From positions 1,178,001-1,242,000 of the forward strand of contig NZ_CP132381.1 in the NCBI RefSeq assembly GCF_030758615.1: DNA of 64,000 nt, in the 5' to 3' direction. A model generated the notes under the pieces. That model ran no database searches, was not told the DNA's origin, and was given only the letters and a program-made list of their open reading frames with translations. The translations under genes and the position numbers were made by a program. This document shows positions 11,542-21,674 of this stretch, piece after piece. Source of the DNA: Gilliamella apis. Its GTDB lineage: Bacteria; Pseudomonadota; Gammaproteobacteria; Enterobacterales; Orbaceae. Each line of letters starts with the position of its first letter. Within the stretch, counting starts at the first letter, position 1.

Positions 11542-11573
11542 ATTATGTTAGCAAAAATTGGAACGTTTCAATT
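11542..11573 (-). promoter_or_regulatory. Promoter with LacI-family operator for the PhnP-like/MFS operon
   Basis: AATTGGAACGTTTCAATT at 11556-11573 is an 18-base palindrome with one mismatched pair, centred on AACGTT, the usual shape of a LacI/GalR operator. On the minus strand its TTGAAA (11571-11566) can serve as a -35, with CATAAT (11547-11542) 18 bases downstream as a -10. Binding would therefore occlude the polymerase. The start codon of the hydrolase gene is 46 bases below the -10. The assignment to the LacI-SBP protein is inference from proximity. Confidence 0.6.
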
Positions 11574-11680
11574 TTATTTTAATGTCATAATAACCACAAC
11601 AAAAATGGTATTTTTTTTTGTTAATTCGTGAGCAGGATCAAAGTTTCTATAAAATAGGTTATTGTTTTAATATTAAATAA

Positions 11681-11710
11681 TTATCGACGATATTGTTTAT
11701 CGCCGATAAT
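11681..11710 (-). terminator. Possible terminator downstream of ttcA
   Basis: TTATCG-A-CGATA and TATCG-C-CGATAA form a stem with one mismatch. It lies 28 bases beyond the ttcA stop, followed on the minus strand by a short T/A-rich stretch. The T run is weak, so termination is uncertain. Confidence 0.4.
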
Positions 11711-11738
11711 AAAAGAGTTTAGATGCTGGAGGGTAATT

Positions 11739-12635
11739 TTAGTTAGCCTCTTTCCATAGAATTAGATCCTGTTCGTCGAGTTCTGACGCATCAAATCCGA
11801 CTGTAGGGGGTAATTCTTCACGGTCAAAGGCTAAATCGCCACCATTGATATCAATATCACCTTTCTTAATCCCTTTAAAATCGTAAAGATTGGTATCGCA
11901 TAAATGAGAAAGAGTAATATTTTGTGTAGCGCGAAACATGGTTTCGATACGACCAGGAAATTTTTTATCCCAATCATTTAGCATTTCTTTGATTACTTGC
12001 CGTTGCAAATTAGGTTGTGAGCCACAAAGATTACATGGAATGATAGGAAATTGTTTTATTTCAGCATATTTTGCAATGTCTTTTTCTTTACAATATGCAA
12101 GAGGTCGAATAATAATGTGCTCACCTGAATCATTCATCAATTTAGGTGGCATGGCTTTAAGTTTGCCTCCATAAAACATGTTTAAAAATAGTGTTTCTAA
12201 AATGTCATCTCGGTGATGTCCTAGTGCTATTTTTGTTACACCAAGTTCAGTTGCTGTACGATATAAAATACCACGTCGAAGTCTAGAACAGAGAGAACAG
12301 GTTGTTTTACCTTCTGGAATTTTTTCTTTGACAATTCCATAAGTATTTTCTTGGACAATTTTATATTCAATACCTAACGACTCAAGATATTCAGGTAAGA
12401 CATGCTCAGGAAAACCAGGTTGTTTTTGATCTAAATTAACTGCGACTAATTCAAATTGTACTGGTGCGCTGATTTTTAAATTAATAAGAATATCCAGCAA
12501 TGTATAGCTGTCTTTACCGCCTGATAAGCAGACCATTATACGATCGCCTTCCTCGATCATATTAAAGTCAGCGATAGCTTCACCAGTAAGACGTCGCAAT
12601 CGTTTATGTAATTTATTTTGGTTATATGTATTCAT
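11739..12635 (-). CDS. ttcA: tRNA 2-thiocytidine biosynthesis protein TtcA
   Basis: TtcA uses ATP and an iron-sulfur cluster to thiolate cytidine 32 of tRNAs. The protein shows the PP-loop SGGKDS near residue 40, the CSLC pair near 122 and CNLC near 213, all diagnostic of TtcA, plus the [17 protein letters not shown] opening. It is about 298 residues long, close to the family norm. A GTG lies directly before the ATG at 12635 and could also start it. It is 14 bases downstream of efpL on the same strand, so the two are probably co-transcribed and both serve translation. Confidence 0.96.
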   Translation of the reverse strand: MNTYNQNKLHKRLRRLTGEAIADFNMIEEGDRIMVCLSGGKDSYTLLDILINLKISAPVQFELVAVNLDQKQPGFPEHVLPEYLESLGIEYKIVQENTYGIVKEKIPEGKTTCSLCSRLRRGILYRTATELGVTKIALGHHRDDILETLFLNMFYGGKLKAMPPKLMNDSGEHIIIRPLAYCKEKDIAKYAEIKQFPIIPCNLCGSQPNLQRQVIKEMLNDWDKKFPGRIETMFRATQNITLSHLCDTNLYDFKGIKKGDIDINGGDLAFDREELPPTVGFDASELDEQDLILWKEAN

Positions 12636-12649
12636 CACGATTTAATAGA

Positions 12650-13222
12650 TTATTCCGCTCGACTCATATATCGGCGTTCTGCGATATGAATTTTAACTCT
12701 TTCGTGGTTATCAATATATTCTGGTACTTGAATGACAAGACCGGTTGATAGTGTTGCAGGCTTTGTTCGTGCACTTGCTGAAGCACCTTTGATACTTGGT
12801 GAAGTTTCAATAATTTCTAGTTCAACTGTTTGTGGCAGTTCTAAAGCAACAACTTCACTTTCAGCCATTAACACCTGAATACCATCCATTCCACCATCAG
12901 GAATAAATAGTAGTTCTTCTTCAATTTGATCTTTCTTAAAAATAAATGGCGTATAGTCTTCATTATCCATAAATACATATTCGTCACCATCAATATAAGA
13001 AAAGCTTACCGGACGTCGAAATAGTTCGATAGTATCTAAAATATCATCTCCTTTAAAACGTTCCTCAACTTTGCCACCAGATTTCACATCGGTAAAACGC
13101 ATTTTATAAAGGGTGCTTGCTCCACGCGCACTAGGACTTTGAACATCAATCTCTTTCACTAATAATAGTTTGCCATTGTAGGTGACTGCATCACCACGTT
13201 TTATTTCATTTGCTTTAGCCAT
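12650..13222 (-). CDS. efpL: Elongation factor P-like protein EfpL (YeiP)
   Basis: EfpL is an EF-P paralogue that helps ribosomes through difficult motifs. The 190-residue protein has the three-domain EF-P shape. It opens [20 protein letters not shown] and carries the loop SPSARGAS, with arginine at the tip where EF-P has a modified lysine, which marks the YeiP subgroup. The end [13 protein letters not shown] is also typical of YeiP. It heads a two-gene run with ttcA and diverges from a small cysteine-cluster gene. Confidence 0.95.
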   Translation of the reverse strand: MAKANEIKRGDAVTYNGKLLLVKEIDVQSPSARGASTLYKMRFTDVKSGGKVEERFKGDDILDTIELFRRPVSFSYIDGDEYVFMDNEDYTPFIFKKDQIEEELLFIPDGGMDGIQVLMAESEVVALELPQTVELEIIETSPSIKGASASARTKPATLSTGLVIQVPEYIDNHERVKIHIAERRYMSRAE

Positions 13223-13332
13223 AATACTTTCTTCATGTTTAATAGAGTTAAAAATTTAGCTCGCTATTTTACCCTTAACTTGCTATTGTCACCAATAAAT
13301 TTTATAAAACAACGACAAATTCCTCTAAACTA

Positions 13333-13599
13333 ATGACTGATTCATTCAAATGCCGTAAAAACTGTGGTGCATGTTGTATTGCGCCATCAATTTCATCTGC
13401 TATACCTAGTATGCCGAATGGAAAACCAGCCGGAATTGCCTGTTTTCATTTAGACGAGAATTTTCAGTGTAAATTATTTGGTAATACTAATAGACCTCTA
13501 GTCTGCGGTCGTTTAAAACCTTGTTTTGAAATGTGTGGAACAAATCGTGATCAAGCGATGGATTATTTAACTCAATTAGAACAGTTAACTAGCAGCTAA
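13333..13599 (+). CDS. YkgJ-family cysteine-cluster protein
   Basis: This small 88-residue soluble protein has nine cysteines spread along its length: CRKNCGACC at the start, then C-F-H, C-K-L-F, CGRLKPC and a final C. This is the pattern of the YkgJ/UPF0153 family, thought to bind a metal or an Fe-S/zinc cluster. The biochemical role is not established. It stands alone between the divergent efpL and lysP. Confidence 0.85.
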   Translation: MTDSFKCRKNCGACCIAPSISSAIPSMPNGKPAGIACFHLDENFQCKLFGNTNRPLVCGRLKPCFEMCGTNRDQAMDYLTQLEQLTSS

Positions 13600-13725
13600 G
13601 TATTGCTAATATTTAACATATCAGACGGATTATTAGAATTATTTATCTCGCATATAATTTTTTTTGATACACTTCATCACAATTTATCAGCTAATGATAA
13701 ATATCGTAATAAATTATTTTAAATC

Positions 13726-13762
13726 AGTTACTAACCTAGATATTAAGCATAAGGTAGTAACT
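13726..13762 (+). promoter_or_regulatory. Imperfect inverted repeat in the lysP leader
   Basis: AGTTACTA-A-CC and GG-TAGTAACT pair over 10 bases with one bulge around a 16-base loop, 40 bases before the lysP start. There is no T run, so this is not a simple terminator. It may be an operator or an RNA hairpin controlling lysP. The leader is too short and lacks features for a full lysine riboswitch. Confidence 0.35.
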
Positions 13763-13801
13763 AAATATATTTAGAATCTGTTTAACAAGAAGAAAATTAA
13801 T

Positions 13802-15244
13802 ATGAATGATAAATTAAAGCGTGATTTAAAAGCCCGTCATTTAGCGATGATAGCCATTGGTGGCTCCATCGGAACTGGGTTATTTGTCGCTTCAGGCGCT
13901 ACTGTTGCACAAGCTGGTCCTGGTGGTGCACTGCTTTCTTATGCCATTATCGGCATAATGGTCTACTTTTTAATGACTAGTTTGGGGGAGCTTGCTGCTT
14001 ATCTTCCAGTTTCTGGCACTTTTGCGACCTATGGGGCACGCTATGTAGATGAAGCATTTGGTTTCGCTATCGGTTGGAACTATTGGTATAACTGGGCAAT
14101 AACGGTTGCTGTTGACTTAGTTGCTGCACAATTGGTGATCTCCTATTGGTTCGATGCTGGGGCTTATAGTTGGTTATGGAGCTTGTTATTCCTAAGTATT
14201 ATCTTTTGCTTAAACTATGTTTCTGTGAAAGGTTTTGGTGAAGCAGAATTTTGGTTTTCATTAATTAAAGTCGTCACTGTGATTTTATTTATAGTAGTTG
14301 GTTTATTAATGATTATTGGCATTTTAAAAGGTGCTGAAACTGCTGGTTGGCAAAACTGGCAAGTTGGTGATGCTCCATTTGTTGGTGGTTTTGCTTCAAT
14401 GATTGGTGTTGCGATGGTCGTTGGTTTCTCATTCCAAGGTACTGAACTAATTGGTATCGCTGCAGGAGAATCAAGAGATCCAGAAAAAAACATTCCAAAA
14501 GCAATGAAACAAGTCTTTTGGCGAATACTATTATTTTATATTTTTGCAATTTTAGTTATTAGTTTAATCATTCCATATACTGATCCTAACTTACTACGTA
14601 ATGATGAAACTGATATCAGTGTTAGTCCATTTACTTTAGTTTTTCAGCATGCTGGATTATTATCTGCAGCAGCTATTATGAATGCAGTTATTTTAACTTC
14701 AGTACTTTCTGCAGGTAACTCAGGCTTATACGCTTCAACTCGAATGCTATATGCTTTAGCTAAAGAAGGTAAAGCACCAAAGATCTTTGGACGATTATCT
14801 TCATCAGGTGTACCTGATATGGCATTATTTGCGACAACATTGGTTGCTATGCTTTGCTTCTTGACCTCACTATACAAAGATCAGGAAGTTTATTTATGGT
14901 TACTTAATATGTCAGGTATGACAGGATTTATTGCTTGGCTTGGTATTGCTATCAGTCATTATCGTTTTAGAAAAGGCTACATAGCGCAAGGTCGTGATCT
15001 CAATAAATTACCATATCGTTCGAGTTGTTTTCCTTTTGGTCCTATTTTTGCCTTTATACTTTGTTTGACGATAACATTAGGGCAAAATTACGAAGCATTT
15101 TTACAAGAAACCATTGATTGGAACGGTGTCATTGCCACTTACATCGGTATTCCATTATTTCTTTCGATTTACTTCGGTTATAAAATCGTTAAAAAGACGA
15201 AATGGATAAAGTATGAGCAAATGGATTTTTCTCAAATGGATTAA
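13802..15244 (+). CDS. lysP: Lysine-specific permease LysP
   Basis: LysP is an amino acid-polyamine-organocation family carrier that brings lysine into the cell with protons. The 480-residue, 12-segment protein follows E. coli LysP almost residue for residue: LKARHLAMIAIGGSIGTGLF at the start, GWNYWYNWAITVAVDLVAAQ, FSFQGTELIGIAAGES, and YLWLLNMSGMTGFIAWLGI. In E. coli LysP also controls the CadC sensor, but no cad genes are visible here. It appears to be monocistronic. Confidence 0.95.
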   Translation: MNDKLKRDLKARHLAMIAIGGSIGTGLFVASGATVAQAGPGGALLSYAIIGIMVYFLMTSLGELAAYLPVSGTFATYGARYVDEAFGFAIGWNYWYNWAITVAVDLVAAQLVISYWFDAGAYSWLWSLLFLSIIFCLNYVSVKGFGEAEFWFSLIKVVTVILFIVVGLLMIIGILKGAETAGWQNWQVGDAPFVGGFASMIGVAMVVGFSFQGTELIGIAAGESRDPEKNIPKAMKQVFWRILLFYIFAILVISLIIPYTDPNLLRNDETDISVSPFTLVFQHAGLLSAAAIMNAVILTSVLSAGNSGLYASTRMLYALAKEGKAPKIFGRLSSSGVPDMALFATTLVAMLCFLTSLYKDQEVYLWLLNMSGMTGFIAWLGIAISHYRFRKGYIAQGRDLNKLPYRSSCFPFGPIFAFILCLTITLGQNYEAFLQETIDWNGVIATYIGIPLFLSIYFGYKIVKKTKWIKYEQMDFSQMD

Positions 15245-15275
15245 TTAGGAAGTAACCTAAATTATGACTTGTACA

Positions 15276-15297
15276 TCCGTCGACTTTAGTCGACGGA
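15276..15297. terminator. Perfect hairpin between convergent lysP and infA
   Basis: TCCGTCGACT and AGTCGACGGA pair perfectly, separated by only two bases, 32 bases after the lysP stop and 75 bases beyond the infA stop. A T run is missing on both strands. It may act as a bidirectional transcription barrier or a 3'-end stabiliser. Confidence 0.5.
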
Positions 15298-15371
15298 ATT
15301 GTATTAAAAAAGAGAAAATAACTAATCAACTCATTAGTTAATAATGTAAAACAACAAGCGTGATAACGATA

Positions 15372-15599
<228 letters not shown>

Positions 15600-15825
15600 T
15601 TAATATTAAATACAAATTAAATACACTCAAATTAATAAATATCATTCTCATTTTCTTTACGATTAACTAGAAAAGCGAATTAATCCAACTCAACTAAATT
15701 ACCAAAATATTTTTGGATCTAGACAAAGTGATTGATTTGAGTATAAACATAGAACAACTATATTCAAATTATCTAAATATAGCGGCGAAATAATGCCGAA
15801 AAAACTCTCAGATGTAAAGTCATTT

Positions 15826-16482
15826 CTAACATTTCTTTGCATTATAGAGCCTATTTTCATGTATATATTGCCAAACTTTAGGCGATAATAACTTTTCACA
15901 GCTTTGTTGATTATTAATATTTTGCCGGATTTCTGTTGCTGAAATTGCTTCAAGTGGTGTATTAGCAAAGTAAATATAGCCATTAGGACATTGATGTAAT
16001 GTTTGACTATCTTGAGTTAGGTGTTGATTAATCCATTGTTGTAGCTTGCTATCACAGGGTGTTTTAGCATAACCTGGTCGTTTACATATTAGCAAATGAC
16101 AATAATCGAGTAATTTTTGCCACTCTTTCCATGTTGGTAAACTAAGCAAAGAATCTTGTCCCATTATAAAAGCTAAACTTTGCTGAGTACCATTTTGTTG
16201 ACGCCATGATTTGAGAGTATCAATGGTAAAAGAGGGCTGATTAATTAGCTTTGGTTCTAATTCTCGAGTATCAACTGAAAATAGAGAATAATCCGCTATA
16301 GCCAACTGCAACATAGCTAAACGTTGCTCTGTATTGGCCTCTGGTTGTGGTTTATGAGGCGGAATACGGTTAGGTAATAGATTAATTTTAGTTAATCCCA
16401 ACTCTTTGGCTAAGGCTAAAGCTGGGCGTAAATGCCCATAATGGATTGGATCAAAGGTTCCACCAAATAACGCTGTTAACAC
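15826..16482 (-). CDS. nadD: Nicotinate-nucleotide adenylyltransferase
   Basis: NadD makes nicotinic acid adenine dinucleotide from NaMN and ATP in NAD synthesis. The nucleotidyltransferase motif GGTFDPIHYGHL is at residues 7-18 and the second nucleotide-binding motif SATEIR is near residue 187. The length of 218 residues is typical. The gene overlaps the end of holA by 7 bases, so the two are translationally coupled. It is the last gene of the leuS-lptE-holA-nadD operon, an order also found in enterobacteria. Confidence 0.96.
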   Translation of the reverse strand: MLTALFGGTFDPIHYGHLRPALALAKELGLTKINLLPNRIPPHKPQPEANTEQRLAMLQLAIADYSLFSVDTRELEPKLINQPSFTIDTLKSWRQQNGTQQSLAFIMGQDSLLSLPTWKEWQKLLDYCHLLICKRPGYAKTPCDSKLQQWINQHLTQDSQTLHQCPNGYIYFANTPLEAISATEIRQNINNQQSCEKLLSPKVWQYIHENRLYNAKKC

Positions 16483-17480
16483 TTATTTAACCCCATAAAC
16501 TGCATAGTTAAACTTAGCAGTGCATCCCAAATAGGTAAATCATTATTATGTTTTAGGCTAATTTCAATATCGGTTAATGTCGCCAGTAGAGCAAATAACG
16601 ATTTGATATCAAAACGATTCAAATAAGCGCTATACATGGTTCTCCTATTTTGCCAGACTCTATATTCATCAAAAATTTGCCGAGGTGATTTCTCGCTTAA
16701 AGCTAATTTTAAATTGATCAACAAAATCAATTCACGTTGAATAATCCGCATCAATATTAACGGCTCAAAATCATTCATTTTAAGCTGTTGTAAAACATGT
16801 GTTGCACGTTTTGCTTTATTGGAAAGCATTGCATCAATCCAATGAAAAGGCGTAAATATCGCTGAATCATTAATATTTAACTCAACTTGTTCATAAGAAA
16901 TAGTTTGATTTGAATAGAGTAAATTTAATTGCTCAATAATTTGCGTTAATGCCAACAAATTACCTTCATAGTAATAACTAAGTAGCTCAATCGCTGGAGA
17001 TTCAATAGCTATTTGCATTTGTTGTAAATAGCTTTTGATCCATTGTGGTAATTGTGCTGCTTCAGGTGTTGAACAATTCACTACCACTAACTTGTCAGAT
17101 AAAGCTTTGTACCATAATGCATTTTCTTGGGTCTTAGTAATCTTCACTAGACTAACTATCAAGCCAATCTCAGGGGTTAACATTTCACATAATGTGTTTA
17201 ATTTTGTTGCCACTGAAACATTTAACACACCTTCACCAATATCTATACAGAGTAAAGTTTTGCTTGAAAATAGATTCATTGCTTGGCAACTATCATACAT
17301 TGCCGACCAGTCTGTTTGGCTATTGATTGTGAAAGAAAGTTGTTCGTCATATTGAGCTTGTTTAAAAGCATTACGTAATTCAGTTTGTGCATAATGTTGC
17401 AGATAAGGATCGCTACCTAAAATCAAATAATAAGGCGATCCTAATTGCTGGGTTATTTTTTCAGCACTAATTTTAATCAT
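16476..17480 (-). CDS. holA: DNA polymerase III subunit delta
   Basis: HolA opens the sliding clamp as part of the clamp-loader complex. The 334-residue protein opens MIKISAEKITQQLG, followed by PYYLILGSDPYLQHYAQTEL, as in gammaproteobacterial delta. The body carries the three-domain pattern with SYYYEGNLLALTQIIEQL and RIIQRELILLINLK. Position between lptE and nadD supports the call. It overlaps nadD and starts 9 bases after the lptE stop. Confidence 0.94.
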   Translation of the reverse strand: MIKISAEKITQQLGSPYYLILGSDPYLQHYAQTELRNAFKQAQYDEQLSFTINSQTDWSAMYDSCQAMNLFSSKTLLCIDIGEGVLNVSVATKLNTLCEMLTPEIGLIVSLVKITKTQENALWYKALSDKLVVVNCSTPEAAQLPQWIKSYLQQMQIAIESPAIELLSYYYEGNLLALTQIIEQLNLLYSNQTISYEQVELNINDSAIFTPFHWIDAMLSNKAKRATHVLQQLKMNDFEPLILMRIIQRELILLINLKLALSEKSPRQIFDEYRVWQNRRTMYSAYLNRFDIKSLFALLATLTDIEISLKHNNDLPIWDALLSLTMQFMGLNKC

Positions 17481-17489
17481 AACTAGTTG

Positions 17490-17981
17490 TTAGTTTGCTG
17501 CATCAACTGATTTCAATTTACGAATGATCTCTTTAGCTGCTTGCTTATACATTTCATCCTCAATCAAATTTTGTTCTACTGTCTTAGCTAATGCTGCTGC
17601 TGGATTATCAAAGAAGGTACGGAATATACGAACGTTAATTGGATGAATTTGTTCACCTGCAATGACTACTTGCGCTTGAACTGTCAATACTAACTGATAT
17701 TCTGCTGCTTTACCATCTTGATAGATAGATATAGTGTTTTTATCCAATGAATTTCTGACTATGCGCAATGACGGATATTTAGCTTTATTATTGCCATTAA
17801 CTAATGTAACTTTATTATCGCGTAGTAACTCTTTAACTTCCCTTGACAATCGACCGTATGGATCACCACTTTCATAGGACAGTGTCTTAAAGCGAGTAGG
17901 AACCTCTGGTTCATATTGCAAATGAAAACCGCATCCAGACAACGATATTGTCAATAACATCAAAGCTAAATATTTTTTCAT
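17490..17981 (-). CDS. lptE: LPS-assembly lipoprotein LptE
   Basis: LptE plugs the LptD barrel that inserts lipopolysaccharide into the outer membrane. The signal sequence MKKYLALMLLTISLSGCG ends in a lipobox LSGC. The mature part, FHLQYEPEVPTRFKTLSYES, fits the LptE family. I chose the ATG at 17981, which begins the signal peptide, over an ATG at 17993 that adds four residues. It follows leuS in the operon by 24-36 bases, as in E. coli. Confidence 0.93.
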   Translation of the reverse strand: MKKYLALMLLTISLSGCGFHLQYEPEVPTRFKTLSYESGDPYGRLSREVKELLRDNKVTLVNGNNKAKYPSLRIVRNSLDKNTISIYQDGKAAEYQLVLTVQAQVVIAGEQIHPINVRIFRTFFDNPAAALAKTVEQNLIEDEMYKQAAKEIIRKLKSVDAAN

Positions 17982-18017
17982 TGGTATCATCACCTATCTC
18001 TTAGTTATCTAACATTA

Positions 18018-20600
18018 TTAACCAACAACTAGATTCAATAATTTGCCTGGCACATAAATAACCTTACGAATTGTCGTATCAGTTAAATATTTTTGAATGT
18101 TTGGCTCTTGTTTAGCTTGTTCTACTACAAAATCTTGTTCGGCATCTGCCGGAACGGTAAATTTACCACGTACTTTACCATTGATTTGTACAACAATTAA
18201 TTTTTCATCCTCAACCATTGCCGATTCATCAGCAGTAGGCCAAGATGCATTATCAATGGTTTCACTATGACCTAATGCTTGCCACATAACGAAACAAGCG
18301 TGAGGCATCATAGGATAAAGTAATCTGACAACTGCATTTAATGATTCATCCATCAATGCACGGTCTTGATCTGTATCTTGTGGCGCTTTTTGTAAGCGAT
18401 TCATAAATTCCATTACTGCTGCAATTGCCGTATTAAAGGTTTGACGGCGACCAATATCATCACTGACTTTAGCAATCGTTTTATGTAGTTCACGACGTAA
18501 AGCTTTTTGATCGGCAGTTAATTTAGATAGATCAAGAGCTGTTGTTTTACCTCGTTGAGCATGTTCATATACTAAACGCCATACACGTTTAATAAATCGA
18601 TTCGCACCTTCCACACCAGATTCTTGCCATTCAAGCGTCATATCGGCTGGAGAGGCAAACATCATAAATAATCTAACGGTATCTGCACCATATTTTTCAA
18701 CCATCTCTTGTGGATCGATACCATTATTTTTTGATTTAGACATCTTAGTCATACCAGCATGAACAAGTTCATTACCTTTATTATCTGTGGCTTTAGCAAT
18801 ACGACCTTTGTCATCACGTTCAATAGTGACTTCAGTTGGTGAAACCCAAATACGTTCATTGGTAGGGCTGGTGTAATAGAACGCATCAGCTAAAACCATA
18901 CCTTGGCATAACAAGCGTTTGGCTGGTTCGTCTGATTTTACTAAACCAAAATCACGCATTAATTTATGGAAGAATCTAAAATAGAGTAAATGCATGATTG
19001 CATGTTCAATGCCACCAACATATTGATCAACAGGCAACCAATAATTTGCCGCATTTTCATCTAACATACCTTTGTCATAATGAGGGCAGGTGTAGCGTGC
19101 ATAATACCAAGACGATTCCATAAAGGTATCAAAAGTATCGGTTTCACGCAGTGCCGGTTGACCATTAACCATCGTTTTTGCCCAATTTTGATCTGCTTTA
19201 ATCGGACTAGTAATACCATTCATTTCAACATTTTCTGGTAAAATGACTGGCAGTTGATCTTCTGGTGTCGGGATTGTAGTGCCATCTTCAAGTGTCACCA
19301 TAGGAATTGGTGCACCCCAATAACGTTGACGAGAGACTCCCCAATCACGTAAACGATAATTTACTTTACGATTACCAATACCTAATGCAATAAGTTTATC
19401 TGCAATAGCATTAAAGGCTTGTTCAAAATTAAGACCGTCAAACTCACCAGAATTAAATAATTTACCATGTTCAGTATAAGCTTGCTGTGATAGATCAGGT
19501 ACTTGATCATCTTGTGTTAAAATAACAGGTTTAATTGGTAGATTATATTTTGATGCAAACTCATAATCACGTTCATCGTGACCAGGCACCGCCATCACCG
19601 CCCCTGTGCCGTATTCAATTAATACAAAGTTAGCAATCCAAACCGGAACTTTTGCACCGGTTAATGGATGGATAGCAAAAAATCCTGTTGCCATACCTTT
19701 CTTTTCCATTGTTGCCATGTCGGCCTCAGCGGTTTTAGTTGTTTTGCATTCAGCAATAAAGTCAGCAATTTTGGGATTATTTTGTGCAGCTAATTGAGCA
19801 AGTGGATGTTCCGCAGCTACCGAAACAAAACTTACACCCATTAAGGTATCAGGGCGAGTAGTATAAACACGTAACTTATCGCTATAGTTTTCAACGGCGA
19901 AATCAAACTCCACCCCTTCAGAACGACCAATCCAGTTTCGTTGCATTGTTTTGACTTGTTCTGGCCAGCTTTCAAGGGTATCTAAATCATTTAATAACTC
20001 ATCAGCATATTCAGTGATTTTGATAAACCATTGTGGAATTTCTTTACGCTCAACCGGTGTATTACAACGCCAACAACACCCCTCAACCACTTGTTCGTTA
20101 GCCAATACAGTCTGGTCGTTTGGACACCAGTTAACAGCTGAAGTTTTTTTATAAACTAAACCTTTTTCAAATAGTTTGGTAAAGAACCATTGTTCCCATT
20201 TGTAATACTCAGGACGGCAAGTTGTTACTTCACGATCCCAATCATAACCAAAACCAAGTAGCTGTAATTGCTTCTTCATGTAAGCAATATTTTCATAAGT
20301 CCATTTGGCTGGCGCTGTATTATTTTTAACTGCTGCGCCTTCGGCGGGTAAACCAAATGCATCCCAACCGATTGGTTGTAATACATTTTTACCATTCAAA
20401 CGTTGATAGCGTGAAATAGTGTCACCGATAGTATAATTTCGGACATGACCAAGATGTAAACGACCTGAAGGGTATGGAAGCATCGACAGACAGTAATACT
20501 TCTCTTTAGATGGATCTTCAGTAACGTGGAATGTTTTGTCTTCTTGCCAATGTTTTTGTACTTTGGCTTCAATTTCATCTGGGCGATATTGTTCTTGCAT
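18018..20600 (-). CDS. leuS: Leucyl-tRNA synthetase
   Basis: LeuRS charges tRNA-Leu and edits mischarged products. The 860-residue protein has the class I signature HLGH at residues 49-52 (the HIGH box), an editing domain with [20 protein letters not shown], and a KMSKS loop (MSKSKNNG) near residue 620, then a tRNA-binding C-terminal domain ending LLNLVVG. The length equals the E. coli enzyme. It is the first gene of the leuS-lptE-holA-nadD operon. Confidence 0.98.
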   Translation of the reverse strand: MQEQYRPDEIEAKVQKHWQEDKTFHVTEDPSKEKYYCLSMLPYPSGRLHLGHVRNYTIGDTISRYQRLNGKNVLQPIGWDAFGLPAEGAAVKNNTAPAKWTYENIAYMKKQLQLLGFGYDWDREVTTCRPEYYKWEQWFFTKLFEKGLVYKKTSAVNWCPNDQTVLANEQVVEGCCWRCNTPVERKEIPQWFIKITEYADELLNDLDTLESWPEQVKTMQRNWIGRSEGVEFDFAVENYSDKLRVYTTRPDTLMGVSFVSVAAEHPLAQLAAQNNPKIADFIAECKTTKTAEADMATMEKKGMATGFFAIHPLTGAKVPVWIANFVLIEYGTGAVMAVPGHDERDYEFASKYNLPIKPVILTQDDQVPDLSQQAYTEHGKLFNSGEFDGLNFEQAFNAIADKLIALGIGNRKVNYRLRDWGVSRQRYWGAPIPMVTLEDGTTIPTPEDQLPVILPENVEMNGITSPIKADQNWAKTMVNGQPALRETDTFDTFMESSWYYARYTCPHYDKGMLDENAANYWLPVDQYVGGIEHAIMHLLYFRFFHKLMRDFGLVKSDEPAKRLLCQGMVLADAFYYTSPTNERIWVSPTEVTIERDDKGRIAKATDNKGNELVHAGMTKMSKSKNNGIDPQEMVEKYGADTVRLFMMFASPADMTLEWQESGVEGANRFIKRVWRLVYEHAQRGKTTALDLSKLTADQKALRRELHKTIAKVSDDIGRRQTFNTAIAAVMEFMNRLQKAPQDTDQDRALMDESLNAVVRLLYPMMPHACFVMWQALGHSETIDNASWPTADESAMVEDEKLIVVQINGKVRGKFTVPADAEQDFVVEQAKQEPNIQKYLTDTTIRKVIYVPGKLLNLVVG

Positions 20601-20753
20601 GACGAATTAATGTCCTATCTATTATTGCTAATAAAAATAATTTGCTAATTGTATTGGTTATTGAGGTGTTTTACAAACGTTATGTGAATTGTAAGATTGA
20701 TTTATTAGGAATTAAAAGATGTAATTTGGATATTGTGCACTAGTAAAAAGCAT

Positions 20754-20776
20754 AAAAAAGCGGGCTATGCCCGCTT
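20754..20776 (-). terminator. Rho-independent terminator of bamD
   Basis: On the minus strand AAGCGGGC-ATA-GCCCGCTT forms an 8-base stem with a 3-base loop followed by a T run. It starts about 10 bases after the bamD stop. Confidence 0.9.
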
Positions 20777-20786
20777 AGTAAATAAA

Positions 20787-21581
20787 TTAGCCACCATTGA
20801 AGACACTGGTAAATTTAGAGAAGAATGATTTTTGTTCTTCTTTTGGTATGTATTCCAAATTGGCCTGAATAAGTTGATCAACTTTTTGGCTTTCATCAAC
20901 TAAACCTAATTCATTGTATGCATTACGCATCAATAACAATGCGCTCTTAGTTGAATCAGTATCAGGGAATAAGGCTAACATTTGGGTAACCCGATTAATC
21001 ACAGCAACATAGGCTCCACGTTTAGTGTAATATTGTGATACTTTTAACTCATGACGTGCGATACGGGTTTTCAAAAATATTAAACGCTTTTTGGCGTCAG
21101 CGGCATAACTACTATTTGGAAAACCAGTTACCAAATAAGTAAAATCTTTAAATGCAGCCATGGCAAACTCAGGATCACGATCTGAACGATCGACATTAAA
21201 CCACCCCTGAATGGTATTGTCATTCTGCGCCATATTAGAAATTCCGCGCATGTAAATTACCCAATCGATATTTGGGTGCGTTGGGTTCAATTTCAAAAAG
21301 CGGTCAATTGATGCAATGGCTAGTGGATAATCCGCTGTTTTATAGTAGGCATAAATTAAATCTAATTGAACTTGTTGTGAATAAGGTCCAAATGGATAAT
21401 TTTTATCGATAGCCTCTAAAACACTAATACTGGATTTGATATTTCCACTCTCAAGCTCTGTTTTAGCTTTATTGTGGAGCTCAATCTCTGGCACATTTTC
21501 AACATCATGCTTTGTACTTGTACAGCCAATTAGCATGCTACTTAAAGCGATAGCTAACAAAGTTTGTAGACGCAATTTCAT
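20787..21581 (-). CDS. bamD: Outer-membrane assembly lipoprotein BamD
   Basis: BamD is the essential lipoprotein that contacts BamA in the beta-barrel assembly machine. The signal sequence ends in a lipobox LIGC, followed by about five TPR-like helical repeats (for example YSQQVQLDLIYAYYKTADYPLAIASIDRFLKLNP and FPNSSYAADAKKRL). These are quoted in parts only to mark the repeat. The length of 264 residues is slightly above E. coli's 245. It diverges from rluD with a 93-base shared promoter region, as in many enterobacteria. Confidence 0.95.
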   Translation of the reverse strand: MKLRLQTLLAIALSSMLIGCTSTKHDVENVPEIELHNKAKTELESGNIKSSISVLEAIDKNYPFGPYSQQVQLDLIYAYYKTADYPLAIASIDRFLKLNPTHPNIDWVIYMRGISNMAQNDNTIQGWFNVDRSDRDPEFAMAAFKDFTYLVTGFPNSSYAADAKKRLIFLKTRIARHELKVSQYYTKRGAYVAVINRVTQMLALFPDTDSTKSALLLMRNAYNELGLVDESQKVDQLIQANLEYIPKEEQKSFFSKFTSVFNGG

Positions 21582-21674
21582 TCAGTTTTCAATCCAAAAT
21601 ATAATTAAACATTAAAGGCGATGATTGGTATATAATACTCTAAAACATAACAGCTTAAAATAGATAAATTACAC

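Noticed and set aside
13600..13801. Lysine riboswitch upstream of lysP
   Set aside because: Only about 200 bases are available and no L-box core was found; just a single hairpin is visible.
14215..14877. Minus-strand frames opposite lysP
   Set aside because: They mirror the hydrophobic codons of LysP, and the plus-strand gene is certain.
15783..15805. Hairpin CGGC/GCCG downstream of nadD as a terminator
   Set aside because: The T run is on the wrong side for the minus-strand gene, so it does not fit a Rho-independent terminator.
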